From CAZOHC01 sp964579845 (GTDB lineage Bacteria > Patescibacteriota > Microgenomatia > Levybacterales > UBA12049), in assembly GCA_964579845.1 (NCBI GenBank), contig CAZOHC010000001.1:44155-108154 (forward strand): a DNA stretch of 64,000 nt, given 5' to 3'. Within the stretch, counting starts at the first letter, position 1, and each line of letters opens with the position of its first letter. Made by a program: the position numbers and the translations under genes. The notes under the pieces were generated by a model. That model saw only the letters and a list, made by a program, of their open reading frames with translations. It had not been told where the DNA came from and ran no database searches. Shown one piece after another: positions 9,142 through 17,465 of the stretch.

Positions 9142-9294
9142 CCACCCCGTATACTAAAAAGGAAGAGCTCCAAGCATCTCAAATATTTCTGAATTGAATC
9201 CAGCTTCTAGATTCTATGAAGCAATAGAAAAGCATTAATCATGTTTGAAGCTATTTAATTTTCATTTCTACTATCACAGTATATTAAAATCGTA

Positions 9295-9300
9295 TATAAT
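9295..9300 (+). promoter_or_regulatory. -10 hexamer of the leaderless HAD-like gene
   Basis: TATAAT ends 6 nt before the ATG at 9307. It sits in an AT-rich 165-nt intergenic stretch (9142-9306) in which I see no other feature. Confidence 0.55.
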
Positions 9301-9306
9301 CTCGAT

Positions 9307-9963
9307 ATGATCGATGTTGCTGAGTTTCAGGATAGATCAATCGAAAAGAGCCAAAGAGTCGCGTCGATTAATCGTTCATTTAAAGAAGGGCAAGATGCAT
9401 TAGATATTTCAGAGTCTTTAAAAGCTATCGAAAAACCAATTCTAGTTGATTTTAATAATGTACTTTTCAATAATAGATCACCATATGTACCTAATCCAGA
9501 GGCGGGAACATTTCTTCACGAGCTACAATCTATTGGTGATGTGATTATTGCAACTACATCAAGGGACTGGGATGGCGTGCAAGGATTATTACAAAGAGCA
9601 GGAATGTGGAGTGACAACATAGTCCTAATGACGGCTTCAAATTATGAGTCTACCAGACTCAATGAAGAGTTACTGAATGAATTTCTCCAAAAAAGAGATT
9701 TACCCGTTATAGGGAAGAGATTCTATGATATATCCCCGGGAGGTAAGCCTCTTTCGCCACTCTTCGATAAATCTTTTGATATACCATTATTGGATGACGA
9801 CAGTGTTGCAGAACATCCTTTTCCGGGATTACTTGGGGTAAAGATTCGTCCTTTTTTCGCCACTGAGGAAGAAGGAGCATTCAGAGGAGATCAAGAACGA
9901 GGAAAATCACTCTCAGAAGCAGTCGAAATAGTTAGAAACCATTACTCGACGATTTCAAAGTAA
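9307..9963 (+). CDS. HAD-superfamily-like protein with altered motif I
   Basis: A 218-residue protein not recognised at family level. A HAD-type fold is suggested by PILVDFNNVLF (motif I position, about residue 45), DVIIATTSRDW (motif II), a central Lys in GKRFYDI and LLDDDSV (motif IV). Classical HAD phosphatases have DxD in motif I; here the second Asp is Asn, so phosphatase activity is doubtful. The gene and its flanks are richer in A+T than the neighbours, hinting at separate acquisition. It is leaderless by its TATAAT placement. It stands alone and converges on sod. Confidence 0.5.
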   Translation: MIDVAEFQDRSIEKSQRVASINRSFKEGQDALDISESLKAIEKPILVDFNNVLFNNRSPYVPNPEAGTFLHELQSIGDVIIATTSRDWDGVQGLLQRAGMWSDNIVLMTASNYESTRLNEELLNEFLQKRDLPVIGKRFYDISPGGKPLSPLFDKSFDIPLLDDDSVAEHPFPGLLGVKIRPFFATEEEGAFRGDQERGKSLSEAVEIVRNHYSTISK

Positions 9964-10034
9964 TAATTCTAGAGCGTGTGACCCAGAGGAAATTCGAAAC
10001 AGAATAAATACCTTCTTAATTTGAATATCTGAGG

Positions 10035-10643
10035 TTATTTCGAGGCTTCTTCGAGGCGGCGGGCTACTTCTTCCCAATTAATGACATTAAACCATGCCTC
10101 AACGTACTCAGGGCGTTTGTTTTGGTATTTCAGATAGTATGCATGCTCCCAGACATCGATACCCAGAATCGGATGCTTGCCCTCCATGACAGGGGTATCC
10201 TGGTTCGGAGTGGTGACAATCTTCAGACCGTCTCCATCTGTAATAACCCAAGCCCAACCACTGCCGAAGACGCCAAGTGCTGCTTTGGTAAATTCTTCCT
10301 TAAATTGATCGAATCCGCCGAACTGATTCCCGATTTTATCACCGATCGTGCCTTTGGGTGTTGTATCCACACCGGGTGCCATCATCGTCCAGAACAGGGT
10401 ATGATTCGCATGGCCACCACCGTTATTTCGTACTTTGGTTCTGACATCTTCAGGGACTTTATCAAGGTTTTGAATGAGGTCGTTGATGTCCATGTTCAGT
10501 AATTCATCATGGCCTGATAAGGCATCGTTGACGTTTTTTACATACGTCGCATGGTGCTTACTGTGATGCAACCGCATGGTTGTCTCATCGACCCATGGTT
10601 CAAGTGCGCTGTAGTCATAACTGAGATCGGGGAGTGTGAACAT
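10035..10643 (-). CDS. superoxide dismutase, Mn/Fe family
   Basis: Dismutates superoxide to hydrogen peroxide and oxygen. All four metal ligands are visible: His in LHHSKHHATYV, His in GGGHANHTLFW, and Asp plus His in DVWEHAYY. The GGGHxNH motif and the NQDTPV segment favour the manganese-preferring type. The frame extends to 10682, but AGGAG lies 5 nt before the ATG at 10643, which gives a normal 202-residue protein beginning MFTLPDLSYDY. It is one of the few genes here with a clear Shine-Dalgarno sequence. Together with msrA it suggests exposure to oxygen. Confidence 0.95.
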   Translation of the reverse strand: MFTLPDLSYDYSALEPWVDETTMRLHHSKHHATYVKNVNDALSGHDELLNMDINDLIQNLDKVPEDVRTKVRNNGGGHANHTLFWTMMAPGVDTTPKGTIGDKIGNQFGGFDQFKEEFTKAALGVFGSGWAWVITDGDGLKIVTTPNQDTPVMEGKHPILGIDVWEHAYYLKYQNKRPEYVEAWFNVINWEEVARRLEEASK

Positions 10644-10750
10644 CGTGTCTCCTAGACTACACCTGTTCTGGAATTTAGTCAAGCAAGAACTTTCTTACAA
10701 TGCAGTATGTCATTCTGGAACGGAGTAATAATGAAGCGAGAATGGAGCAT

Positions 10751-11353
10751 TTATTCAGGAATACCGGCCAGCGTGTTCGCGAGTTTGTCTGCTCGGTTGT
10801 TATTCACGTCATCTGCGTGTCCTGCAACTTTTTCATACTGAACCTCAAGATCATGGTCGGTAATCAGATTGTGAATTTTTTCAAAGATTTCGCGGTTCGC
10901 GATTACTTTATGAACAGGCTTTGACAAACTGTGAATACTGATTTGGCTGTCTGTATAAATTTTTATCCGTTTATGCTTGTTCTGAGTAGCCCAGCGCAAG
11001 GCATTGTAGATCGCATATGCCTCAGCAGTATTATTGGTCTGTTTTCCCTCAACAATGCCGCTTGCTTCATGCGCACCTGAGACAAACGCCCAGGCTGCAA
11101 CCGCATGATCAGTCCCGTTGCCGCGACAGGCGCCGTCAGTCCAGATATGGACATCAACATCATCTGTTGAAGACTTCATATCTGTGAAGAGATTCTTATG
11201 ATTATTTATAACTTTAAATTTGTCATTATGGTACATTTTTCGGCATTTCGGGCAGAAATAATACGCGGTATAGTAATACGCTTTTTGCAATTGTTCAGGA
11301 GTTCTTTTGGTTGCTTTCCTGAGGAGGGGAGTGCCGCATGTTTTACAAGTCAT
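10751..11353 (-). CDS. ribonuclease HI with N-terminal zinc ribbon
   Basis: Cleaves RNA in RNA-DNA hybrids. The catalytic D-E-D-D set is visible: WTDGACRGNG, NNTAEAYAI, YTDSQIS, and NNRADKLA near the C-terminus. Before the RNase H fold lies a zinc ribbon of about 45 residues with CKTCGTPL and FCPKCRKMY. This replaces the hybrid-binding domain seen in many RNases H1 and may serve nucleic-acid binding. The frame can start at a TTG (11380), but ATG 11353 places CKTC immediately after the start. About 165 nt separate it from clpB, and I see no clear terminator there. Confidence 0.88.
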   Translation of the reverse strand: MTCKTCGTPLLRKATKRTPEQLQKAYYYTAYYFCPKCRKMYHNDKFKVINNHKNLFTDMKSSTDDVDVHIWTDGACRGNGTDHAVAAWAFVSGAHEASGIVEGKQTNNTAEAYAIYNALRWATQNKHKRIKIYTDSQISIHSLSKPVHKVIANREIFEKIHNLITDHDLEVQYEKVAGHADDVNNNRADKLANTLAGIPE

Positions 11354-11519
11354 AAGCTGAATTTCTGAATACTCAGACAACTCAGTGTCTCAAAAGTTAT
11401 TGATATATCGGAAAAATTCAGAAGTATCAGTATCAAATAGTCTGAAACTCTGACTTTCTGAAACACCGACTGCCGACATGCAGATCTGAATATCCTGAGT
11501 TTTCTGAAGTACAAAAGTA

Positions 11520-13667
11520 TTATACTACAAGTTTCTCGTTCTCGACTGTCGGGCTGACTGTGTCGCCTGGCTTTATCGTCCCTTCAATAATCCGCATCGC
11601 TATTTCATCAACAAGCTGTTCCTCGATAGCACGGCGGAGCGGTCTTGCCCCGAAGACCGGGTCAAACCCTACTTCAGCAAAGTAGATTGCAACGTCATCG
11701 CTTATTTTCAGATCAATATCACTCTCACGGAGTCTTTCACGGACTTGTTCTAACTGTAGTTTCGCGATCTCGACGAGCTCTTTCGGCGTTAAGGCGTTAA
11801 AAATAACGACTGAATCAAGCCTATTGAGAAACTCCGGCTTGAATGCTGTATGTAACACTTCCCAGACTTTTTTATCCATTTCTTTTTTATCCTTCTCTGC
11901 GTATTCTCTGATAATGTCACCGCCGAGATTACTCGTCATGATAATAATCGTATTCTTAAAATCAACGACGGTACCTTTGCTGTCAGTCAGCCGTCCGTCA
12001 TCCAGTATCTGGAGCAGGATATTAAATACTGACGGATGTGCTTTCTCAATCTCATCAAAGAGAACGACTGAATAGGGTTTGCGCCTGACTGCCTCAGTCA
12101 GCTGTCCGCCTTCCTCATACCCGACATAGCCGGGAGGCGCACCTATGAGTCGTGCGACTGCATGCTGTTCCATATATTCACTCATGTCGATACGGGTAAG
12201 TGCATGTTCATCACTAAAAAGGAGGGAAGCGAGAGCTTTGGCTGTTTCTGTTTTCCCGACACCGGTCGGTCCCAGAAAAAGAAATGAACCGATCGGGCGA
12301 TTTTTCGCACTCAGCCCGGACCGTGAACGACGGATAGCGCGGGAGATAACTTCAGTCGCTTTTTCCTGTCCTACCACACGATTTTTTAGCTCATCCTCCA
12401 AGTTCAGGAGTCTCTCAGCTTCGGTTGAGAGAATCCTGGTTGCAGGAATTCCGGTCCACCGGGAGACAACCTTCGCGACGTCATCATCATCGACTTCTTC
12501 CCGTAACACACGATTTTCAGACGGAATCTGTGCCCATTCTTCCTGATAGGTATGCAGTGTTTTCTCAAGCTCCGGAATTTTTCCGTATTTTATCTCTGCT
12601 GCTTTCTGCAGATCAACATCACGCTCAGCTTTTTCCAGCTCAATCCGCAGTGCATCTATTTTTGCCCTGACATCCTGGATATGCTTAATAATTTCTTTCT
12701 GTTCATTCCAACGATTCTCAATCCCTGATGCATGTTCTTTCAGCTTCTCAAGCTCTTTTTCTACCTGAGTTCGACGGTTTTTAGCGAGATCAGTTTTCTC
12801 TTTTTTCAAAGCAGCAAGTTCGATTTCGTGCTGTGTTATTTTCCGTTTTAGCTGGTCAAGCTCAGCCGGCATACTTTCTGTCTCGATTTTGATTGCTGCT
12901 GCTGCCTCATCGATTAAATCAATCGCCTTATCTGGTAGAAAGCGATGGGGGATATACTGCGCGGATAATTTCGCAGCTGCGATTAAGGCGTTATCCGTGA
13001 TCCTAATACCATGGTGCACTTCGTATCGTTCTTTAATACCCCGAAGAATTGAGATCGTGTCTTCGACCGTCGGCTCATCAACCATCACCGGCTGAAAGCG
13101 GCGGGCGAGGGCAGGGTCTTTTTCGATATACTTGCGGTACTCACCAAGGGTCGTTGCACCGATAACTCTCAGTGTCCCGCGGGCGAGAGAAGGCTTTAAG
13201 ATATTCGCCGCATCAGTTGATCCTTCAGCGCCGCCGCCTCCGACCAGTGTATGCAGTTCATCGATAAACATGATGTATTTGCCGGCAGCATCTTCAACAG
13301 CCTTGATAACACCTTTGAGCCGTTCTTCAAACTCACCTCTGAATTTCGCGCCCGCCAGAAGCTGGGCAAAGTCCAGAACAATCACCTGTTTATCTCGAAG
13401 GGGAGTGGGGACTTCATTTGCGACGATTTTCTGAGCAAGCCCTTCAACGATAGCTGTTTTTCCGACGCCCGGATCACCGATTAAAATCGGATTATTTTTT
13501 GTCCGACGGGAGAGTATCTCCATAACACGACGGATCTCAACCTCACGTCCGATCACGGGGTCAATTTTGCCTTGCGTTGCAGTCTCAGTCAGATTAATCG
13601 TGAACTTTTTTAACGCTTCTTCAGGGGAGACGGGCTTTAAAAAATCAGGCATCTGATTATTATCCAT
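11520..13667 (-). CDS. clpB: ClpB-type AAA+ disaggregase lacking the N domain
   Basis: A protein-remodelling ATPase of 715 residues with two AAA+ modules. Module 1 has Walker A GDPGVGKT and Walker B MFIDELH. Module 2 has [18 protein letters not shown] and the C-terminal [16 protein letters not shown] block. The coiled-coil middle domain, with [13 protein letters not shown], marks it as ClpB rather than ClpC. The usual 140-residue N domain is absent: the protein opens with a short tail and goes directly to [12 protein letters not shown]. The start is fixed by TATACT 7 nt upstream. A CIRCE-like palindrome overlaps the promoter, suggesting HrcA heat-shock control. Confidence 0.92.
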   Translation of the reverse strand: MDNNQMPDFLKPVSPEEALKKFTINLTETATQGKIDPVIGREVEIRRVMEILSRRTKNNPILIGDPGVGKTAIVEGLAQKIVANEVPTPLRDKQVIVLDFAQLLAGAKFRGEFEERLKGVIKAVEDAAGKYIMFIDELHTLVGGGGAEGSTDAANILKPSLARGTLRVIGATTLGEYRKYIEKDPALARRFQPVMVDEPTVEDTISILRGIKERYEVHHGIRITDNALIAAAKLSAQYIPHRFLPDKAIDLIDEAAAAIKIETESMPAELDQLKRKITQHEIELAALKKEKTDLAKNRRTQVEKELEKLKEHASGIENRWNEQKEIIKHIQDVRAKIDALRIELEKAERDVDLQKAAEIKYGKIPELEKTLHTYQEEWAQIPSENRVLREEVDDDDVAKVVSRWTGIPATRILSTEAERLLNLEDELKNRVVGQEKATEVISRAIRRSRSGLSAKNRPIGSFLFLGPTGVGKTETAKALASLLFSDEHALTRIDMSEYMEQHAVARLIGAPPGYVGYEEGGQLTEAVRRKPYSVVLFDEIEKAHPSVFNILLQILDDGRLTDSKGTVVDFKNTIIIMTSNLGGDIIREYAEKDKKEMDKKVWEVLHTAFKPEFLNRLDSVVIFNALTPKELVEIAKLQLEQVRERLRESDIDLKISDDVAIYFAEVGFDPVFGARPLRRAIEEQLVDEIAMRIIEGTIKPGDTVSPTVENEKLVV

Positions 13668-13674
13668 ATCATTA

Positions 13675-13714
13675 AGTATATATCGAATTAGCAGTCATGT
13701 CAATACTCTGCTAA
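13675..13714 (-). promoter_or_regulatory. clpB promoter with CIRCE-like operator
   Basis: On the minus strand TTGACA (13703-13698), a 17-nt spacer and TATACT (13680-13675) are followed by 7 nt and the clpB ATG. Overlapping the -35 and spacer is the palindrome TTAGCAGTC-N9-CTCTGCTAA (13688-13714). It has the 27-bp geometry of CIRCE (TTAGCACTC-N9-GAGTGCTAA), with outer arms conserved. HrcA itself is not in the window. Confidence 0.7.
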
Positions 13715-13977
13715 CATCTCTTGCCGGAAGCGTACTCGGGGACGGGGCATCAAGAAGTTTCAAAAAAGCAGTATGCATATGCCGTCAACGTAGAACGTCT
13801 CAATATAGTGATCCCTGTTGGAGATTCGTTCTCAAAAGTTATCCACAACGCCTTTCGTGTTTTTTTCTGTGAAAAGTTCTTCGTGAAAAGACTATATCAT
13901 ACTATATCTATATCAAACTATATCACCCTATAGGATATATACCACTCCTCTCTTCCCTGTCTTCCTCCATCCGTACG

Positions 13978-14017
13978 AAAAATCCCGCTTGCTGCTTATC
14001 TGCATTGCGGGATTTTT
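13978..14017. terminator. bidirectional intrinsic terminator
   Basis: An 11-bp perfect stem (AAAAATCCCGC / GCGGGATTTTT) with an 18-nt loop has a T run on either strand. On the minus strand it would end the small transcription unit that starts near 14200. Confidence 0.75.
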
Positions 14018-14023
14018 CTGTCT

Positions 14024-14090
14024 GTAATGATTATTCATCTCGTAAGTTCTATCGCGAAACGATTCCGCTTCAGAAAGAAATAATCATTAC
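14024..14090. other. long-armed inverted repeat, possible structured RNA
   Basis: A perfect 12-bp inverted repeat (GTAATGATTATT / AATAATCATTAC) encloses 43 nt that contain a smaller hairpin (ATCG-CGAAA-CGAT). It lies between the short SD-led gene and the terminator on the minus strand, so it would form the 3' part of that transcript. No known RNA family is recognised. Confidence 0.45.
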
Positions 14091-14096
14091 CTGATA

Positions 14097-14171
14097 TTAT
14101 TTTACCGGTGACGAAATCACCACAAAAAATGATGCTACTACTGTCTCAAAATATTGTCTTATTTTCCTCAT
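14097..14171 (-). CDS. 24-residue peptide gene with strong Shine-Dalgarno
   Basis: On the minus strand a near-perfect Shine-Dalgarno sequence AAAGGAGGAG is followed 3 nt later by an ATG. The frame of 24 codons starts MRKIRQYFET and ends VVISSPVK before TAA. Three basic residues precede a hydrophobic stretch (VVASFFVVI), so a small membrane-associated peptide is possible. A hairpin (GGTGA-TTTCG-TCACC) lies within the coding region. Downstream come the inverted repeat and terminator, so this looks like a discrete small transcription unit. It could also be a leader peptide of the structured RNA; no family is recognised. Confidence 0.5.
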   Translation of the reverse strand: MRKIRQYFETVVASFFVVISSPVK

Positions 14172-14206
14172 CTACTCCTCCTTTCTGTAAGAATCGTGAT
14201 TAATTA

Positions 14207-14227
14207 AGCTCAATATAAGCTCAATAA
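14207..14227. repeat. tandem 10-bp repeat upstream of the short peptide gene
   Basis: Two direct copies of TAAGCTCAAT lie head to tail with one base between them, about 40 nt upstream of the peptide-gene start on the minus strand. The position suggests a promoter or operator; no regulator can be assigned. Confidence 0.4.
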
Positions 14228-14294
14228 TAGAGAAACGACATAAGAAATAATTGAAAATTTTGTAAGAAATGACTAAGAAGAAGATGTTTGAAGA

Positions 14295-15053
14295 TTACAG
14301 TGGTTTACCGGCAAAGATGAGGTTTGTTGCCATGCCTGAAACCCCGATTCCCACATGCGTCCAGTCGCTATGCAACTGATTCATATCATGAGGACGGTCA
14401 CCTGCGTAGACATCCTCGATTAACTTTGTTCCTGACACTTTATAGCCGTAACTTGAGTTCTCTCCGATTTTCATAAAACCTAACTTCGTAAATCCATCCT
14501 GACTATTGATAAAATCCAAAAAACCTTCATGGCTATCTGTTTTCTCTTTATCTGCAAAGAGTTGTGCACGGGAGGATGCGTATTCAGAGAGCTTTTCACT
14601 CAATTGGAGAGATGTTTTTCCGTTCTTCTGCCGGTACGAATTCAGAGCCTGAAAAATCTCATCCGCTGTTCCTGCACGATCATCTTCCGGTACGTCAATC
14701 GTCCAGGTATATTCCCCTATCTGGCGAGATCGACTGTATTTGTCATGATCCTGTGCTTCAGAGGATTGCTGACCTGTCGGTGTCGGTGCGGATGACGGAG
14801 TGATTGTTGCTGAGATACGTTCTTCTTCCGGGTAGAAAATAGGATATTCCCATTCCTCCACTTCGCGGTCCTCAACTGTTGCTCCCAACACGTCTGGCTC
14901 CACTGAGATATATGCTTCACCTATCTGAGGAGGTGTCAGATAACTATAAAAAACACTAAGAAATACAGCCCAGAGTATAAAGAGGAACCGAAGTCGATAG
15001 AACGAATAAGGCTTTTTTGTTCGTCTTACGGATGTTGTAGCAGAAGTATTCAT
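14295..15053 (-). CDS. membrane-anchored CAP/SCP-domain protein
   Basis: A 252-residue protein with a basic N-terminus, one transmembrane anchor (about residues 22-40), a Pro/Ser/Thr-rich linker and a CAP domain. The domain shows ALNSYRQKNGKTSLQLSEKLSEYASSRA, a His in SHEGF, the Glu in IGENSS and a second His in HSDWTHVGIGVSG. These are the family's cavity His/Glu residues. CAP proteins are extracytoplasmic with varied roles; the substrate is unknown. A second CAP domain occurs as a fusion to CvpA at 37892. It diverges from truB across 90 nt. Confidence 0.78.
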   Translation of the reverse strand: MNTSATTSVRRTKKPYSFYRLRFLFILWAVFLSVFYSYLTPPQIGEAYISVEPDVLGATVEDREVEEWEYPIFYPEEERISATITPSSAPTPTGQQSSEAQDHDKYSRSRQIGEYTWTIDVPEDDRAGTADEIFQALNSYRQKNGKTSLQLSEKLSEYASSRAQLFADKEKTDSHEGFLDFINSQDGFTKLGFMKIGENSSYGYKVSGTKLIEDVYAGDRPHDMNQLHSDWTHVGIGVSGMATNLIFAGKPL

Positions 15054-15143
15054 GGACAGTACGTATGTCTTATAAAAGTATCACAGCATTCAGGTCCCTG
15101 CAAGTTCATCTTTTCAGTACTTTCCTGTACAATACGACTCAGA

Positions 15144-15914
15144 ATGATCTCTGTGTATAAACCCCTTGGACTCACACCGCTTGAAACTATTCAACGGATT
15201 AAAGAGCAGGTGCCCTCGCTTCAGAAACAGAAAGTAAGCTACGCAGGCAGACTCGATCCGATGGCTGAAGGGTTGCTCCTGCTATTAGTCGGTGATGAAA
15301 ATAAAAAAAGAAAAGACTACGAAAATCTACCGAAAATCTATGAGTTTGAAGTGCTTTTCGGAATCGAGACAGATACCTATGATCTGCTAGGACGCATTAC
15401 GCAAACAAGCAATCAGCAACTTGTACTCAGTCGTCATGAGATTAACTCCTTCCTGCCAAATTTCCTCGGGACATATAAGCAACCATACCCCCCTTATTCG
15501 TCAAAGCCAGTTCAGGGAAAACCTCTCTATCGGTGGGCTCGTGAAGGTAAACTTGGAGAAATACAAATTCCCGAACGGGAAATTACGATCACTTCCCTCT
15601 CACTGCTCAGTGAGGCCTCCCTTTCCCCTGCTACGCTCGCAGATGCTGTTAAGCAACGTATTACAAACGTAACAGGTGACTTTCGACAAGAAAAAATACT
15701 CGCTACCTGGGATGACTATCTCACTAATACTTCCCTTCTTTCCTTCCCGCTCTTTACTTTTTCAATTGCCTGTTCAAGCGGTACATATGTCCGCTCCCTA
15801 GCATATAGACTCGGGAGAGTAACAGTGACCGGCGCCCTCGCCTTCTCGATCAAACGAACAGGTGTGGGTACGTTTACTCTTGACGATGCGCTGTACCTTG
15901 AACCTCAGGAGTAA
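15144..15914 (+). CDS. truB: tRNA pseudouridine-55 synthase TruB
   Basis: Converts U55 of the tRNA T-loop to pseudouridine. The catalytic motif GRLDPMAEGLLLLLVG (Asp about residue 39) is clear, as are the N-terminal VYKPLGLTPLETIQRIK and the later FSIACSSGTYVRSLAYRLG. At 256 residues it keeps the catalytic core and probably lacks the C-terminal PUA domain, as in other short TruBs. A TACAAT lies 10 nt upstream of the ATG. The window's many tRNAs and tmRNA are its potential substrates. Confidence 0.93.
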   Translation: MISVYKPLGLTPLETIQRIKEQVPSLQKQKVSYAGRLDPMAEGLLLLLVGDENKKRKDYENLPKIYEFEVLFGIETDTYDLLGRITQTSNQQLVLSRHEINSFLPNFLGTYKQPYPPYSSKPVQGKPLYRWAREGKLGEIQIPEREITITSLSLLSEASLSPATLADAVKQRITNVTGDFRQEKILATWDDYLTNTSLLSFPLFTFSIACSSGTYVRSLAYRLGRVTVTGALAFSIKRTGVGTFTLDDALYLEPQE

Positions 15915-15985
15915 AATTGTTATACTTCGCCCACTCTCAGTGAGAGAGGAACATTTCAGTGTACGGAATAAAAAAGGAGAACGAA

Positions 15986-16234
15986 ATGCCTAGAGAGAAT
16001 AGACAGGAATCTGATTTCTGTGATCAGGTACTCTCCATTCTCAGGTCAGATCCTGAGGCCCAAAACGTCTACGCCTGGATTAAAGAGTGTGTCCCGGCTG
16101 AGAATCACTGTGGGTTCCTGAACGCAACTTTCAGCTATCTCAAGAGTGGAACGCTCGCAGAGCACATTCTACGCCGGAATTTCAGACAGATCGAGGCAGC
16201 ATTCGAAGCATACGATTCAAGTGTGTTTATCTAA
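15986..16234 (+). CDS. small soluble protein of unknown function (SD-led)
   Basis: An 82-residue protein starting MPRENRQESDF, acidic overall, with three cysteines and no hydrophobic segment. No family is recognised. The frame opens earlier (15959), but AAGGAG lies 6 nt before ATG 15986, so this start is preferred. It is followed after 14 nt by a second SD-led frame. The pair is flanked by hairpins and a terminator, unlike the leaderless genes around it, which suggests a separately acquired or differently regulated unit. Confidence 0.6.
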   Translation: MPRENRQESDFCDQVLSILRSDPEAQNVYAWIKECVPAENHCGFLNATFSYLKSGTLAEHILRRNFRQIEAAFEAYDSSVFI

Positions 16235-16248
16235 CAAGGAGGCATGGT

Positions 16249-16623
16249 ATGGAACGAAACATGTTCGAGAGAGCAGACGGATATGATCCGGAGCTCCATG
16301 AGCTCCGGGTACCTATCATCGTACTCATGAAGCCCACCTCAAGCATCCTATCGATCGATGGATTCGTCGCCACCTGAATATCGACACCGGATACTGCAGG
16401 AGAAACGGTTGACCTCACTATTAACGTCCAACTGCCTGACAGTATCTTTTTCGACGCTTGGTCATTCAGACCACCGATGCCACCGACCACATGGGAATAC
16501 GAAGGACCGATACCATACAGGCATGGTGGAAACTATAACGCTCCTTTTCATCAGACCCTCCTGGGGGTCTACGCACAATCAGGGACACCGCTTATGTACA
16601 CGCTTCACCTTTGGGAGCGGTAA
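16249..16623 (+). pseudogene. SD-led gene with one in-frame UGA (nonsense, readthrough or recoding)
   Basis: AAGGAGG lies 6 nt before the ATG at 16249. The frame runs 42 codons (MERNMFERAD... to ...DGFVAT), meets TGA at 16375-16377, then stays open for 81 more codons to TAA at 16621. The part after TGA reads like real protein, for example WSFRPPMPPTTWEY and MYTLHLWER. UGA is a normal stop elsewhere in the window. The options are a recent nonsense mutation, a sequence error (CGA or TGG to TGA), readthrough or selenocysteine; I recognise no SECIS element. Product unknown. Confidence 0.5.
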
Positions 16624-16647
16624 TACCCTTTTCCGTACCCGCTTACA

Positions 16648-16680
16648 AGCACCCTAAGGTGCTGAAAGGAGGGATTTTTT
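16648..16680 (+). terminator. hairpin followed by T tract after the UGA-interrupted gene
   Basis: AGCACC-CTAA-GGTGCT forms a 6-bp hairpin. A T7 tract lies 10 nt beyond, separated by a GAAAGGAGGG stretch that resembles a ribosome site but leads to no frame. Confidence 0.4.
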
Positions 16681-16707
16681 TCTTCGCTCAAGACGCGAGC
16701 AGGAACG

Positions 16708-16749
16708 AAAAAACCCGGTCTTTCAGGTCACACCGACCGGTGCTTTTTT
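16708..16749. terminator. bidirectional intrinsic terminator
   Basis: CCGGTC / GACCGG stem (16715-16740) flanked by an A run and a T6 run. It can end the plus-strand unit 15986-16623 and the minus-strand pair that stops at 16769. Confidence 0.75.
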
Positions 16750-16768
16750 CGTATACAGGAGAGATTTA

Positions 16769-17077
16769 TCAGCGGAACATCGAGAAGACCAAACCGACGA
16801 TCAGCGCGATGATAATCAGACTCGGCAGTCCGGCGAGCGCGATAATTCCAAGCGTTGCGAGAATCCATAACACTAATGCCACCCCGGCAATCTGCCTGAG
16901 TGGACTCGGAAGCACGCCGATTGCCCAGATGACCACAAAGAGGATAAGTATGTCCCACAGAGATATTTCTTGTCCGTTGAGTGTAAAGAGGACGATATCC
17001 GGGAGATTAATACTCCCGACATTTACGTAGCCGAGGAACCAAAGTGCCAATAAGATGAGGATAAGTACTGCTACCAT
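16769..17077 (-). CDS. small polytopic membrane protein
   Basis: A 102-residue, very hydrophobic protein with three or four transmembrane segments; no family motif recognised. Its ATG overlaps the stop of the upstream gene as TGATG, so the two are translationally coupled. A TTG three bases earlier is a possible alternative start. The pair looks like a small envelope operon. Confidence 0.65.
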   Translation of the reverse strand: MVAVLILILLALWFLGYVNVGSINLPDIVLFTLNGQEISLWDILILFVVIWAIGVLPSPLRQIAGVALVLWILATLGIIALAGLPSLIIIALIVGLVFSMFR

Positions 17078-17340
17078 CAACCTTTGTTGCTTTTACTGCT
17101 TCCCATTATATTGCTGACTTTCTTCATTGCACCTGTTGCAACCGCTGAAACACTACTGGCAACAGTTTCGGCATTTGCGGTAATTCTTCCGACCGCATCA
17201 ATCTGCTCGCTGATTTTGGCACTCAGCTCCCCGATTTTCGCCTTAATATAAAACAGGAGAATTACAATCACGACCAGAATGAGTATCATCATACTCATAA
17301 AAATAATATTCGTGAGGTAAAAAATATCTTGCAAGCTCAT
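17077..17340 (-). CDS. membrane-anchored small protein, DUF948/YtxH-like
   Basis: An 87-residue protein: short N-terminus, one transmembrane segment (about residues 8-32), then an amphipathic helix with small residues (SAKISEQIDAVGRITANAET) and a basic tail. This layout resembles DUF948/YtxH stress-type proteins, a weak assignment. The frame extends to 17421, but ATG 17340 follows an AAGGAG 12 nt upstream and puts the membrane segment at the N-terminus. It is coupled to the next membrane gene. Confidence 0.6.
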   Translation of the reverse strand: MSLQDIFYLTNIIFMSMMILILVVIVILLFYIKAKIGELSAKISEQIDAVGRITANAETVASSVSAVATGAMKKVSNIMGSSKSNKG

Positions 17341-17465
17341 CTGAATCGTCCTCTCCTTATCATGACCGAACACAGCTGTCCTGTCAATGGTTTCATAAAA
17401 ACCAGCGTAATTGAGATACACTAACGATGAGTCAAAGGAGGGTAAGGATTTCGTAAGAAGACTGC

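Noticed and set aside
13721..13933. 70-codon plus-strand frame upstream of clpB
   Set aside because: It lies across the clpB promoter region and AT-rich repeats, with no ribosome site or -10 in register and no protein-like composition.
13839..13940. Replication origin
   Set aside because: One DnaA-box match with AT-rich repeats is not enough; no dnaA/dnaN and no clear strand switch.
16375..16377. UGA reassigned to glycine as in Gracilibacteria
   Set aside because: Intact genes such as msrA, the NUDIX gene at 1729 and the second PBP end in TGA, so UGA is a stop in this genome.
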